Counted from the stretch's first letter, positions 1-8,681 are shown. The stretch is 60,094 nucleotides of DNA from Bacillus sp. SJS (GCF_000732485.2 NZ_JAQV02000025.1:1-60094); one strand, 5' to 3'. Made by a program: numbers and translations. The notes: generated by a model not told the origin, from the letters alone.

Positions 1-3
1 GCA

Positions 4-33
4 TTGACAAATAAGCGATAATTGACCTATACT
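4..33 (+). promoter_or_regulatory. Strong SigA-type promoter of an orphan short transcription unit
   Basis: A perfect -35 TTGACA at 4-9 and a -10 TATACT at 28-33 are separated by 18 bases. Transcription would start near base 40. No open reading frame with a ribosome site follows; the transcript runs into a nested hairpin with a T-run (49-106). The window edge is close, so upstream regulatory sequence is not visible. Confidence 0.6.
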
Positions 34-39
34 TTTACT

Positions 40-106
40 CACGGTTGAGCTCCTTTTCGTAGAGTTGGGAACAAGTATGGTCCCTTCTACATTAGGAGCT
101 TTTTTG
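40..106 (+). ncRNA. Candidate small RNA ending in a nested-hairpin terminator
   Basis: Downstream of the promoter at 4-33, arm 48-54 (AGCTCCT) pairs with 94-100 (AGGAGCT), followed by TTTTT at 101-105. Inside it, 59-63 (GTAGA) pairs with 86-90 (TCTAC), enclosing GGGA/TCCC pairing (67-70 with 81-84). The result is a roughly 65-nt structured RNA with no coding potential. The CTCCTTTT stretch at 50-57 is complementary to a Bacillus Shine-Dalgarno core, a feature of some Gram-positive regulatory RNAs, but it lies partly in the stem. I do not recognise a named family. It could instead be the leader or terminator of something cut off by the window edge. Confidence 0.45.
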
Positions 107-159
107 CGTTCTGTAAAGGATCTTTCTGTTTATTATCCATAATTTTCAAGTGGTGCATC

Positions 160-440
160 GCTAGTGTGCCTGTCCCCATGTTCTCTACTGCGTGAAAGCT
201 TCGGCACCGCTTCTCCAAACCGTTGAGGGGCAAGGGATTGGGCCGTTTGTTCTCTGTCCCCGTTTGCGGTGAAGGAGCAGGGGACTGGCACGGTGCCTGT
301 CCCCGAATTCTCTACTGTATGAAAGCTCCGGCACCAGAACTCAAAACTGTTGAGGGACATGGGATTGAGGCAGCCTCCCTCTGTCCCCTCATACGGTGAA
401 GCAGCAGGGGTCAGGCGCCTGCCTTTGTCTGCAGTAAAGC
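160..440. repeat. Dispersed GC-rich intergenic repeat, two tandem-like copies
   Basis: Two related units of about 125 bases lie here. Each contains a segment like CTACTGYRTGAAAGCTYCGGCACC, a CTGTCCCC...GGTGAAG box and a GGGGAC/GTCCCC inverted repeat; the clearest palindrome is 280-304 (GGGGACTGGCAC and GTGCCTGTCCCC arms around one base). The same family occurs at 32745-33015, and a small palindromic member occurs at 52219-52262. The layout resembles REP/BIME-type palindromic elements. Open frames through it (for example 133-360 minus) are repeat translations without ribosome sites. Confidence 0.7.
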
Positions 441-474
441 AACCTGACTGACACCTGCTCGCAGCTCAAAATCC

Positions 475-510
475 AAAAAAGCGGCGATCCCCCAAAGGAC
501 CGCCGCTTTC
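475..510 (-). terminator. Rho-independent terminator of the potABCD operon
   Basis: Read on the minus strand, a GCGGCGGTCC/GGATCGCCGC stem (481-506) is followed by a run of T (A-run at 475-480) directly after the potD stop codon. Confidence 0.85.
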
Positions 511-516
511 TTTTTT

Positions 517-1590
517 TTACTTCCTGTGCATTTTAAATTCCAGAAACAATTCGTTATAATGAGCCAGCATTTTTTTGCCGAGGTTATCGTACACTTCAAG
601 CTTTTCTGTTGTTTCAGTATCGGGATAGAAGCGCTCATCACCGGAGATTTCTTCCGGCAAAATAGCGAGTCCTTTTTTATTCGGAGTGGAGTAGCCGACA
701 TATTCGACGTTTTGAGCGGCTACGTCCGGTTCAAGCATAAAGTTGATGAATTGATGGGCTGCTTCCCGGTTGGCTGCCGTTTTTGGAATGACCATGTTAT
801 CAAACCACAGGTTAGAGCCTTCTTCAGGAACAACGTAATCAAGCTTTTCATTTTCGCCCATGATTTCGGAGGCGTCTCCGGACCATACCACTCCGGCGGC
901 GGCTTCTTCGTTGGCGAGAAGCATTTTGATTTCATCTCCTACGATCGCTTTGACGTTTGGAGTGATGGTATTCAGCTTCGCTTTTGCCTCCTGCAGATGT
1001 GCTTCATTCGTATCATTTAGAGAGTAGCCGAGGCTGTTCAACCCCATCCCCATCACTTCTCTCGCTCCATCTGCAAGAAGAATCTTATTTTTCATTTCCG
1101 GGTCCCACAAATCATTCCAACTCGTAATTTTCTTCCCATTCAGCATGTCAGGATTGTATACAATTCCAACGGTTCCCCAAAAGTAGGGGATCGAATATTG
1201 ATTGCCCGGGTCAAAGGACAAATCCATGAATCTGGCATCAATATTTTTCAGATTCGGAAGCTTGGAATGGTCAAGCGGAATGAGCAGGCCGTCTTCTTTC
1301 ATCTTGCTGATGGCATACTCAGAGGGCATGGCTACATCAAATGTAGTTCCCCCTTGAGAGATTTTCGTCATCATCGCTTCATTTGAATCGAAGGTTTGGT
1401 AAATGACTTTGATGCCTGTTTCTTTTTCAAAACGATCAATCAGCTCAGGATCTACGTAATCTCCCCAATTGTAGATGGTGAGTGTATTCCCGCCTGAATA
1501 GCCTTGGGAGCTGTTCAGCTGATTAATGGATACATACAAAATAACGGAAATGACAGCAATCGCGATAAAGGCGTTGAGCAGCTGTTTCAT
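517..1590 (-). CDS. potD: Spermidine/putrescine ABC transporter substrate-binding protein PotD
   Basis: This is a 357-residue extracytoplasmic solute receptor for polyamines. It has the PotD/PotF signature after the N-terminal anchor (LTIYNWGDYVDPELIDRFEK, about residues 37-56). The mature domain continues with the PotD-type segments around VGIVYNPDML and VPEEGSNLWFDNMVI. The N-terminus has one hydrophobic segment (residues 5-22) but no cysteine lipobox, so the protein is probably held by an uncleaved membrane anchor. It is the last gene of potA-potB-potC-potD and overlaps potC by 4 bases (ATGA), indicating translational coupling. Specificity for spermidine versus putrescine cannot be read from the sequence. 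Confidence 0.92.
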   Translation of the reverse strand: MKQLLNAFIAIAVISVILYVSINQLNSSQGYSGGNTLTIYNWGDYVDPELIDRFEKETGIKVIYQTFDSNEAMMTKISQGGTTFDVAMPSEYAISKMKEDGLLIPLDHSKLPNLKNIDARFMDLSFDPGNQYSIPYFWGTVGIVYNPDMLNGKKITSWNDLWDPEMKNKILLADGAREVMGMGLNSLGYSLNDTNEAHLQEAKAKLNTITPNVKAIVGDEIKMLLANEEAAAGVVWSGDASEIMGENEKLDYVVPEEGSNLWFDNMVIPKTAANREAAHQFINFMLEPDVAAQNVEYVGYSTPNKKGLAILPEEISGDERFYPDTETTEKLEVYDNLGKKMLAHYNELFLEFKMHRK

Positions 1591-2390
1591 TTTCGGATTG
1601 CCACCCCTTTCACGCGGTTATTTCGCTGGGTAATAAAGTAATAGCCCACGACAAGCAGGATGGTCACAAGGAAAATCAGTGTGGACAGTGCATTAATCGT
1701 CAGGGAAATTCCTTGGCGTGCCAGCGAGTAAATTTCAACTGATAAAGTAGAGAACCCATTTCCCGTTACAAAGAACGTAACGGCAAAGTCATCAAGCGAG
1801 TAAGTCAGAGCCATAAAGAAGCCGGCAAAGATTCCCGGTGTGATGTATGGGAGGATTACTTTCGTGAGAACTTCCCATTTGCTTGCTCCAAGGTCTCTCG
1901 CTGCGTCCACAAGAGACGAGCTCATTTCCTCAAGCTTAGGCAGCACCATAATGACAACGATTGGTACGCTGAACGCAATGTGCGAAAGCAGCACCGAGGT
2001 GAAACCGAGCTTAATTCCAATCATCGTAAAAAGAATCAGGAAGGATGCGCCGATGATGACATCGGGACTGACAATCAGTACGTTGTTCATTGTAAGCAGC
2101 GTATTTTTCGTGCGTCTCTTTTTCACATACGTAATCGCTAATGCACCAAAAACTCCTAAAATTGTAGAAATGGCTGATGAAAGCAGGGCAATGATTAAGG
2201 TGTTAAGGACGATAATGAGCAGTCTTGTATCCTGAAAAACTTCCTTATACCAGTCTAGCGTGAATCCTTCAAATTCCCTCATGGTTCCCCCGCTGTTGAA
2301 GGAATAATACATCAGATAAAAGATTGGTGCATAAAGGATGGCGAAGACGAGAACTAGATAAAGATTGGAAAGCTTGCTGTTTTTTCTCAT
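1587..2390 (-). CDS. potC: Spermidine/putrescine ABC transporter permease PotC
   Basis: This 267-residue inner-membrane permease has about six hydrophobic segments. It carries the binding-protein-dependent transport EAA loop near residues 160-180 (DAARDLGASKWEVLTKVILP), which docks on the PotA ATPase. It belongs to the MetI-like superfamily. It overlaps potB and potD by 4 bases on each side, so the three genes are read as a coupled block. Length and loop position fit PotC proteins. Confidence 0.92.
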   Translation of the reverse strand: MRKNSKLSNLYLVLVFAILYAPIFYLMYYSFNSGGTMREFEGFTLDWYKEVFQDTRLLIIVLNTLIIALLSSAISTILGVFGALAITYVKKRRTKNTLLTMNNVLIVSPDVIIGASFLILFTMIGIKLGFTSVLLSHIAFSVPIVVIMVLPKLEEMSSSLVDAARDLGASKWEVLTKVILPYITPGIFAGFFMALTYSLDDFAVTFFVTGNGFSTLSVEIYSLARQGISLTINALSTLIFLVTILLVVGYYFITQRNNRVKGVAIRK

Positions 2391-3190
2391 CTTGCGCTCC
2401 TCCTTTGGTTATTGGTTAGCAGGATAATGATCGCCATAGCGATGATCAGGAAGACCGCAATCGTTGCTCCCATTCCCCAGTCCTGTGTGACGAGGAAATG
2501 CTGCTCAATGGCAGTCCCAAGGGTAATGACCCGGTTTCCGGCAATCAAACGCGTGATCATAAACAGGGAAAGCGCCGGAATGAAAACGGCCTGACAGCCT
2601 GATTTCACACCAGAAACCGTAAGCGGAAAGATCACCTTTTTGAATGTCTCCCATTGAGAGGATCCAAGGTCTCTCGCTGCATCGATTAAAGAAGGATTCA
2701 TTTCCTCAAGGGAGTTATAAATCGGCAAGATCATAAACGGTATGAAAATATAGACAGACACAAAGACAAAACTGAAGTCTGTGAATAGAATCTGCTGTCT
2801 TCCCGCTCCAAGCCATGCCAGCAGATTGTTCGCCGTACCGTATGTGCCGAAAATTCCAAGAAACGCGTAAGCTTTTAGCAAAAGATTAATCCAGGTCGGA
2901 AGGATGATCAGCAGCAGCCAGAGCTGTTTATGCTTCGTTTTCGTCAGTAAGTAAGCGGTCGGATAGGCAATCAGCAAGGAAAATGCTGTAATAAGGAATG
3001 CATACCAGAAGGAGCTCAGGGTCATCTGCATGTACACCGGTGTAAAGAACTTGGCATAGTTGGCGAGCGTCAGATTTCCTTCAATATCAAACAAAGAATA
3101 GTAAAATATGAGAACGATTGGTGCGGCTACGAAGAGCACCATCCAGAGTACGTACGGGATCAGATACAGATTGCGCGAATTAGTTTGCAT
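2387..3190 (-). CDS. potB: Spermidine/putrescine ABC transporter permease PotB
   Basis: This permease partner of PotC has about 267 residues, with six predicted membrane segments and an EAA loop ([20 protein letters not shown]). I chose the ATG at 3190, behind a GGGGAAA ribosome site, because the protein then begins [10 protein letters not shown] just before the first membrane segment. An upstream in-frame ATG at 3205 would add five residues. The reading frame overlaps the end of potA. Together PotB and PotC form the channel of the polyamine importer. Confidence 0.9.
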   Translation of the reverse strand: MQTNSRNLYLIPYVLWMVLFVAAPIVLIFYYSLFDIEGNLTLANYAKFFTPVYMQMTLSSFWYAFLITAFSLLIAYPTAYLLTKTKHKQLWLLLIILPTWINLLLKAYAFLGIFGTYGTANNLLAWLGAGRQQILFTDFSFVFVSVYIFIPFMILPIYNSLEEMNPSLIDAARDLGSSQWETFKKVIFPLTVSGVKSGCQAVFIPALSLFMITRLIAGNRVITLGTAIEQHFLVTQDWGMGATIAVFLIIAMAIIILLTNNQRRSAR

Positions 3191-4286
3191 GGCTTTCCCC
3201 AGCATAGGATTCCAGACGTTTATCGAATTCCTCTTCCGTTTCGTTAAATCTCATGACGTGGATCGCCTCCGGTTCAAAATCGAGCCCGATTTCATCTCCG
3301 ACCGTTGCTTTTTTCGTAGAATGGACAAGCCACTCATTCCCTGCCTCATCATAGCAGCAGATTTCATAATGCACGCCTCTGAAAAGCTGGGAGTCTACCT
3401 TCACCTGAAGCTTTCCATTTTCCCTTTTTGCAATAACCAAATCTTCCGGCCTTACGATAATTTCTACAGACTCGCTTGGAAGAAACCCTTTATCCACGCA
3501 CTCAAATTGCTGTCCGGCAAACTCCACTAAATAGTCTTTAACCATCGTTCCGGGAACAATGTTTGACTCGCCGATAAAGTCGGCAACAAACCGGTTAATC
3601 GGTTCATCGTAAATGTCTGTAGGGGTTCCGCTTTGCTGGATTTGCCCTTTATTCAATACGAAAATTTCATCAGACATAGCAAGTGCTTCTTCCTGGTCAT
3701 GAGTAACAAAGATAAACGTTATACCGAGTCTGCGCTGCAGCTCTCTCAGCTCATACTGCATTTCCGTGCGAAGCTTTAGATCCAGTGCAGAAAGAGGCTC
3801 ATCCAGTAAAATTACTTCAGGCTCATTGACGATCGCACGCGCAATCGCCACACGCTGCTTCTGCCCGCCGGACATTTCCGTGATTTCACGTGTTTCGTAT
3901 CCTTCAAGATTGACAAAACGGAGTGCTTCTTTAACCTTCTCCTCAATCTGCCCTTTTTTCATTTTCTTAATGCGCAGGCCAAACGCAACGTTTTCAAAGA
4001 CGTTTAAATGGGGAAACAATGCATAATCCTGGAAAACCGTATTCACCTGGCGCTTGTTGGCCGGTACATCATTGATTACTTTTCCGTTGAAATATATGCT
4101 TCCGTTTGACGGCTCCGTAAACCCGGCAATAAGACGGAGAATCGTCGTTTTTCCGCATCCTGATGGTCCAAGCAGCGTGTAGAATTTGCCGCGCTCGATT
4201 TCAAAGCTGACACTGTCCAGTACCGGTGCGGCTTCGTCATATTGCTTGGATACCCCTTCAAAACGGATAATGGTTTCGTTTTTCAT
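3180..4286 (-). CDS. potA: Spermidine/putrescine ABC transporter ATP-binding protein PotA
   Basis: This 368-residue ATPase energises PotBC. It shows Walker A (GPSGCGKTT, near residue 38), the Q-loop ([11 protein letters not shown]), the ABC signature ([14 protein letters not shown]), Walker B ([12 protein letters not shown]) and the switch histidine (VTHDQEEAL). The C-terminal part (from about residue 240) is a TOBE-like regulatory domain, as in the PotA/MalK subgroup. It is the first gene of the pot operon, starting behind AGGAGG. A palindrome at 4309-4326 lies just upstream. Confidence 0.93.
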   Translation of the reverse strand: MKNETIIRFEGVSKQYDEAAPVLDSVSFEIERGKFYTLLGPSGCGKTTILRLIAGFTEPSNGSIYFNGKVINDVPANKRQVNTVFQDYALFPHLNVFENVAFGLRIKKMKKGQIEEKVKEALRFVNLEGYETREITEMSGGQKQRVAIARAIVNEPEVILLDEPLSALDLKLRTEMQYELRELQRRLGITFIFVTHDQEEALAMSDEIFVLNKGQIQQSGTPTDIYDEPINRFVADFIGESNIVPGTMVKDYLVEFAGQQFECVDKGFLPSESVEIIVRPEDLVIAKRENGKLQVKVDSQLFRGVHYEICCYDEAGNEWLVHSTKKATVGDEIGLDFEPEAIHVMRFNETEEEFDKRLESYAGESHAN

Positions 4287-4308
4287 AACAGCCTCCTGAA
4301 TGATGATT

Positions 4309-4326
4309 TAAACAAACGTTTGATTA
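4309..4326. promoter_or_regulatory. Palindromic operator-like site upstream of potA
   Basis: The palindrome TAAACAAACGTTTGATTA, with core CAAACGTTTG, lies between a minus-strand TATAAT (4320-4325) and the potA ribosome site, a typical repressor position. Similar palindromes occur at 13175-13190 and 46156-46178. The regulator is unknown; the adjacent XRE-cupin gene is one candidate. Confidence 0.4.
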
Positions 4327-4866
4327 TAAGTAGGAATTGGTAGCGACGAGGATAATCTCCGATGGTCCGTTGAAGTCATTTGTAATCTGGTGAGTATCTG
4401 CAGCAGAAAAATAAATTGATTGCCCTGCACTGGCACTGTAATATCTGGTGCCGATGCGAATAGCCACTCTTCCGCTCAAACAATACCCGTATGTTTCGGA
4501 TGAGGAGGGTTCAAATTCTTTAAATTCCCCATTTTCCTTAAAAAGAAGACGGATCGGTTCCATTTCCTTCTCATTGGATTCAGGAACGAGCCAGTGAATT
4601 TCGTAGCCCTTCTCTTCATCTTTATACCCTGTTTGATCTTCTTCTGAATACACAACCTTCTGAATAGAATCTCCAGATTCAAAAAACTTTTCCGGGGTGC
4701 ATCCCAGCACTTCCAGAATGCTGAAAAAGGTTTCCATAGACGGAGAGCTTAAATCCCGTTCAAGCTGAGATATGTAGCCTTTGCTTAAATCTGTGCGTTC
4801 GCCAAGTTCTTCCTGAGTCAGCCCGCTTTTCAGACGCAGATTTTTTATTTTTTTCCCTATTTGCAT
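4324..4866 (-). CDS. XRE-family transcriptional regulator with cupin sensor domain (polyamine regulator candidate)
   Basis: This 180-residue protein has an N-terminal lambda-repressor-type helix-turn-helix (residues 3-58, with LTQEELGERTDLSKGYISQL). A C-terminal cupin_2 barrel follows (about residues 105-178). The architecture matches the PuuR/HipB-like family that often sits beside amine transport or catabolism genes. It lies 37 bases upstream of potA on the same strand and probably regulates the polyamine importer and itself. Two AGTTTAC-type boxes at 4895-4904 and 4935-4946 flank its promoter region. Ligand and operator are inferred, not shown. Confidence 0.8.
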   Translation of the reverse strand: MQIGKKIKNLRLKSGLTQEELGERTDLSKGYISQLERDLSSPSMETFFSILEVLGCTPEKFFESGDSIQKVVYSEEDQTGYKDEEKGYEIHWLVPESNEKEMEPIRLLFKENGEFKEFEPSSSETYGYCLSGRVAIRIGTRYYSASAGQSIYFSAADTHQITNDFNGPSEIILVATNSYL

Positions 4867-4894
4867 ACATGACCCTTCATTCCTGTTTATAATA

Positions 4895-4946
4895 GGTAAA
4901 CTTTCATGCGAAGAAGTTTTGTCTTACATTACTAAAAGTTTACTTT
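4895..4946. promoter_or_regulatory. Inverted AAGTTTAC boxes upstream of the XRE-cupin gene
   Basis: GGTAAACTTT (4895-4904) and AAAGTTTACTTT (4935-4946) form an inverted pair close to the -10-like TATTAT (4889-4894, minus). The placement suggests autoregulation by the XRE protein. This is inferred from position only. Confidence 0.35.
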
Positions 4947-5006
4947 AAGCATTTTCAATTATAATACGGCCGCTCTGATTTTCAATACTAAAAGCTGAAT
5001 TTCCAT

Positions 5007-5036
5007 AAAAAAGCACACCGTTTGAAAACGGTGTGC
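5007..5036 (-). terminator. Terminator of the ABM-domain gene
   Basis: The GCACACCGTTT/AACGGTGTGC hairpin (5013-5036) is followed on the minus strand by TTTTTT (A-run at 5007-5012). Confidence 0.85.
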
Positions 5037-5045
5037 GGAATACCA

Positions 5046-5333
5046 TTATACTTTTTCCAAAAAATGCACGTCTCTCGTCTCAATGAGATCAGCGATTGCC
5101 TCGCGGTAAGCCTGATAGTGGGCGGATTGCATATGGGCATCAACTGCAGCCTGGTCCTTCCAGTTTTCATAAAAAACGAAGACTCCCGGATCCTCTTTTG
5201 AACGATGAAGATCATAGCTGATGCAGCCTTCCTCCGCTCTTGAAGGAGCGAGCGCCTTTTTCATTTCACCAAAGAGCTGTTCTTCTTTCCCGGGTTTCGC
5301 TTTCATAATGGCATTGATTGTAATTTGAGACAT
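5046..5333 (-). CDS. Antibiotic biosynthesis monooxygenase (ABM/YgiN-like) domain protein
   Basis: This 95-residue single-domain protein begins MSQITINAIMKAKPGKEE. The ferredoxin-like ABM fold is indicated by the initial beta strand, the EEGCISYDLHRS segment and the FVFYENWKDQAAVDAH motif; such proteins are dimeric quinol or small-molecule oxygenases. The start at 5333 is chosen because AAGGAGG lies 7 bases upstream. A longer frame to 5372 has no ribosome site. It is monocistronic with its own terminator. The substrate is unknown. Confidence 0.8.
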   Translation of the reverse strand: MSQITINAIMKAKPGKEEQLFGEMKKALAPSRAEEGCISYDLHRSKEDPGVFVFYENWKDQAAVDAHMQSAHYQAYREAIADLIETRDVHFLEKV

Positions 5334-5484
5334 GTCCATTCCTCCTTTTTCTGTGCTTATACTATAGACCAAAACTTCCCTGAGGGATAAACATTTGCCT
5401 GCACATGCATATGTTTAGTCTCTCCCAAACAAGGTAATGCAATAATATAGCCAAACCACACTCACTAAAGAAGGAGTTTTACAC

Positions 5485-6651
5485 ATGAATCGCTTTACTA
5501 TACCAAGAGACATCTTTTTTGGAGAGAATGCGTTAGAAAAACTGAAAGAGCTTGAAGGCAGAAAAGCAGCTATTGTCATCGGCGGCGGGTCTGTCAAAGA
5601 AAATGGACACCTTGATAAAATTCTATCTTACCTTTCTGAAAAAGACATTGAAACAAAGGTAATTGAAGGCATAACCGAGGAGCCGACAATCGAAACTGCA
5701 CAGGAACAGGCCCAGCATCTCCGTGATTTTGAACCGGATTGGATTATCGGAGTGGGCGGCGGATCCCCTATGGATGCGGCAAAAGCCATGTGGATCTTTT
5801 ATGAATATCCTGAGATTACATTTGAAGAGACCATCAAACTGTTCAATCTGCCTCCCCTTCGCAAGAAAGCTAAATTTATCGGCATTCCGACTACAAGCGG
5901 GACGGCTTCCGAGATTTCCAACCTATCGGTCATAACAGACGGGAAAACGGGAATTAAATATCCGATTGCAAGCTTTGAGCTGACACCGGATATCGCGATT
6001 ATCGATCCGGTTATGGTAGAGGATCTACCTCAAAAGTTGATTGCATACAGCGGCATGGATGCTGTTACCCATAGTATTGAGTCATACGTAGCGAAGCCAA
6101 GAACGGTCTTTACAGATTCGCTTGCCATTGAAGCGGCGGAAATTCTAAAGGATCACCTTGTTTCTTCTTATAAAGGCAGCAAAGAATCGAGAGAACAAGT
6201 GCATTACGCACAGGCGATGGCAGGCATGGCCTTCTCCAATGCGGTGCTCGGAAACGTTCATAGCATGGCCCACAAGAGCGGTCCAGCGTTTGAAATACCT
6301 CATGGCTGTGCGAACGGTATCTATTTGCCGTATGTGATCCAGTTCAACCGCAACGTATCGGCTGACCGTTTTGCTGCTATTGCGAAGCGTCTTGGCTTGA
6401 AGGGCGAAAACAGCGAGGAGCTGACCGATTCACTTGTTGAGTGGGTACGCTCTTTGAACAAAGAAATGAATGTACCAAATTCCTTGAAGGAGTATGGAAT
6501 TTCAGATGAGCTGTTTGAAAAGCATGTGGATGAAATGGCCAAAAACGCCATTGAAGACCCGTGCACATCAACGAATCCCCGTGAAACCTCCGAGGATGAG
6601 ATGCGAAAATTATTCCATGCTGCCTACAACGGAGAAGATGTTACGTTTTAA
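5485..6651 (+). CDS. Iron-containing alcohol dehydrogenase
   Basis: This 388-residue group III (Fe-dependent) alcohol dehydrogenase has the NAD(P)-binding GGGSPMDAAK motif at residues 91-100. Likely metal ligands are Asp192 and His196 (GMDAVTHSIES), His259 and His273 (IPHGCANG), matching the D-H-H-H pattern of the family. It may act as an NAD(P)H-dependent butanol/aldehyde reductase (YugJ/BdhA-like); the substrate cannot be told from the sequence. The start follows GAAGGAG at 5470. A strong terminator at 6659-6686 closes the unit. Confidence 0.88.
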   Translation: MNRFTIPRDIFFGENALEKLKELEGRKAAIVIGGGSVKENGHLDKILSYLSEKDIETKVIEGITEEPTIETAQEQAQHLRDFEPDWIIGVGGGSPMDAAKAMWIFYEYPEITFEETIKLFNLPPLRKKAKFIGIPTTSGTASEISNLSVITDGKTGIKYPIASFELTPDIAIIDPVMVEDLPQKLIAYSGMDAVTHSIESYVAKPRTVFTDSLAIEAAEILKDHLVSSYKGSKESREQVHYAQAMAGMAFSNAVLGNVHSMAHKSGPAFEIPHGCANGIYLPYVIQFNRNVSADRFAAIAKRLGLKGENSEELTDSLVEWVRSLNKEMNVPNSLKEYGISDELFEKHVDEMAKNAIEDPCTSTNPRETSEDEMRKLFHAAYNGEDVTF

Positions 6652-6658
6652 CCTGAAT

Positions 6659-6686
6659 CCCAAGAGCCCCGGCTCTTGGGTTTTTT
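6659..6686 (+). terminator. Terminator of the Fe-alcohol dehydrogenase gene
   Basis: The CCCAAGAGCC/GGCTCTTGGG stem is followed by TTTTTT. Its T-run abuts the stop codon of the convergent ATPase gene at 6685. Confidence 0.9.
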
Positions 6687-7410
6687 ACTCTTCCTCTTTA
6701 AAAAGCTCAGCCAAGAGCCTTTCCCTGTTCTGGAGAAAATATTTAGTCAGACTGTAATGTTCCGTATTTTCATATTCTGTTTCTACAATCTCTCCCTCTT
6801 CAAATAACCGGATGGATGCACCGGGGTACCCAAGCAAAATGGGGGAATGGGTCGCAATAATAAACTGCGCACCCCCTTCCTTTGTCAGATCATATATCAC
6901 TCTGAGAAGGGCAAGCTGCCTTTGCGGGGATAACGCTGCCTCCGGTTCATCGAGAAGATAAATGGCCCTTCCGTTCAGCCTGTTGGTAAACAGCGACAAA
7001 AAGGATTCTCCATGTGATTGGTGATGAAGGGATTTCCCGCCGTAGCTTTTAAATTCATCCTCATCTATTTCGTCAATATGGCTTGCAAACTGGTAAAAGG
7101 ATTCGGCCCTGAAAAAAAACCCGTCCTGCGCTCTTGGGAGCCATGAAAGCTGTAGATGCTCTCCAAGATCCGAATTCGATGCATGAACCTCGTAGCGGTT
7201 ATGGCGGCTGCCTCCTGCAGTGTGAAACCCGCATTGAAAGGCAATCGCTTCAAGCAGGGTTGATTTTCCTGAACCATTTTCTCCGCAGAAAAAAGTCACA
7301 TCACTGTGAAACGAAAGTTCTGTTAAATTTTGTATTGCCGGTATGCTGAATGGGTAATAATCAGGCATAGCTCCGCTGATTGGCTTAAGCCGGATGCTTC
7401 GTAAAAACAA
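6685..7410 (-). CDS. AAA-type (ABC-superfamily) ATP-binding protein, AAA_21/AAA_23 group
   Basis: This 241-residue soluble ATPase has Walker A GENGSGKST (residues 43-51), an SMC/ABC-like signature SHGES and Walker B AIYLLDEPEAAL. The following ATHSPILLGYP segment is typical of single-gene RecF/OLD-like predicted ATPases that are not transporter subunits. No membrane segments are present and no partner gene is adjacent. A DNA-repair or toxin-like function has been proposed for relatives, but nothing here fixes a role. Confidence 0.78.
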   Translation of the reverse strand: MFLRSIRLKPISGAMPDYYPFSIPAIQNLTELSFHSDVTFFCGENGSGKSTLLEAIAFQCGFHTAGGSRHNRYEVHASNSDLGEHLQLSWLPRAQDGFFFRAESFYQFASHIDEIDEDEFKSYGGKSLHHQSHGESFLSLFTNRLNGRAIYLLDEPEAALSPQRQLALLRVIYDLTKEGGAQFIIATHSPILLGYPGASIRLFEEGEIVETEYENTEHYSLTKYFLQNRERLLAELFKEEE

Positions 7411-7559
7411 ACCGTCCCCTCCTTTTTTGCTTCATTATATCGCAGGGGGAGCATTATTTTTTAGGAACTGGTCTTGTTTTTTCAATAATCGGGTAAAGAA
7501 CCTTATAGGATAAGAGTGACAATAAAAAGAACTCATAGATAGAAAGAGGAGGAACCTGC

Positions 7560-8054
7560 ATGTTTACATCCAGGCAAGAATTCATTGAGGAATGGAAACA
7601 AGAATCACAAGCGACTGAAAAAATCCTTCAGACACTGACAGATGAATCGCTTAGTCAGGAAATTGCACCGGGATACAATTATCTTGGCGGCCTTGGGTGG
7701 CATATCACAGTTGCCCTTCACACCATGCTTGCTCAAACCGGATTGAATTTCCAGCACCCTCCCCATGTTGAAACCATTCCTGAATCTGCATCAGAGATTG
7801 CATCTGATTACAGGAACACAAGTGACTCTATGCTTAAAGCAATCCAGGAACAATGGACGGAAGAAACGTTGAATGAAACTCGCGAATTTTTTGGAAATGA
7901 AGTACCTGTTCATGCTGTTCTGAGAACGCTGATCCAGCATCAGGCTCACCATCGCGGACAAATGACGGTATTGATGCGCCAGGCCGGGCTGAACGTACCG
8001 GGTGTATACGGCCCGAGCAAAGAGGAATGGGCGAACATGCACTCCTTGGGCTAA
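7560..8054 (+). CDS. DinB-family putative metal-dependent protein
   Basis: This 164-residue four-helix-bundle protein belongs to the DinB/YfiT superfamily. His48 (GLGWHITVALH) and the C-terminal histidines in LIQHQAHHRGQMTVL form the usual three-histidine metal site. Family members include bacillithiol-dependent S-transferases (BstA-like) in Firmicutes; whether this one is a thiol transferase is not determinable. The start follows AGAGGAGG. A terminator lies at 8063-8091. Confidence 0.82.
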   Translation: MFTSRQEFIEEWKQESQATEKILQTLTDESLSQEIAPGYNYLGGLGWHITVALHTMLAQTGLNFQHPPHVETIPESASEIASDYRNTSDSMLKAIQEQWTEETLNETREFFGNEVPVHAVLRTLIQHQAHHRGQMTVLMRQAGLNVPGVYGPSKEEWANMHSLG

Positions 8055-8062
8055 ACCTTTAG

Positions 8063-8091
8063 GCTGACAGCAATACCTGTCAGCTTTTTTT
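8063..8091 (+). terminator. Terminator of the DinB-family gene
   Basis: The GCTGACAG/CTGTCAGC stem is followed by a run of seven T. Confidence 0.85.
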
Positions 8092-8141
8092 CTTTCATCC
8101 GGAGGTTTGTGGTATTCTTTAGCCATACAATACAGGCGGTG

Positions 8142-8651
8142 ATGAAGGTGAAGATTGTTGTGCTCTCCGATACCCATGTTCCTAAAAGAGCCAAATCCTT
8201 TCCGCCCCGGCTTTTAGTTGAACTTCAAACGGCTGATGCCATCATCCATGCCGGAGATCTTCTAAACACTGCTGCTTACCGCGAGTTGTGCACGTTCGGA
8301 ACCGTTCATGCGGTATACGGAAACGCGGATGAGGAGGAGCTGAAACACCTGCTTCCCCGCCGTCTGCTCCTGGACATGAACAGCTTTAAAATCGGTGTTG
8401 TCCACGGCCATGAAGGAAAAGGGTCTTCAACTGAAAGGCGGGCTCTGAATGCCTTCAAAGACGAACATCTAGACTGTCTGATCTTTGGCCACTCTCATAT
8501 TCCCGTCAAAAAACAGGACAAGGGGCTTCTCATCTTTAATCCGGGCTCCCCGACTGACAAAAGAAGGCAGCCCCGCTTCTCCTTCGGGCTCATCAACATT
8601 GGAGAGACGCTTCAGGCCGAACACGTTTTTTTCAAAAAAGGGTCATACTAA
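8142..8651 (+). CDS. Metallophosphoesterase, YfcE/MJ0936-type phosphodiesterase
   Basis: This roughly 169-residue calcineurin-like phosphoesterase shows the metal-ligand motifs in order: VVLSDTHVP, IIHAGDLL, VYGNADEEEL (the GN.D motif), VVHGHEG and FGHSHIP. They define a two-metal site for a cytosolic phosphodiesterase. I chose the ATG at 8142 (MKVKIVVLSDTH) next to AGGCGG rather than an upstream start at 8109, which would prepend eleven non-conserved residues. A GTG at 8148 is also possible. The natural substrate is unknown. Confidence 0.85.
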   Translation: MKVKIVVLSDTHVPKRAKSFPPRLLVELQTADAIIHAGDLLNTAAYRELCTFGTVHAVYGNADEEELKHLLPRRLLLDMNSFKIGVVHGHEGKGSSTERRALNAFKDEHLDCLIFGHSHIPVKKQDKGLLIFNPGSPTDKRRQPRFSFGLINIGETLQAEHVFFKKGSY

Positions 8652-8681
8652 ACACGTACATAATTCTGAGGAGGAGTACAA

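Noticed and set aside
133-360. 75-residue minus-strand reading frame
   Set aside because: It lies entirely in the dispersed repeat, has no ribosome site, and its translation resembles that of the repeat copy at 32703-32960.
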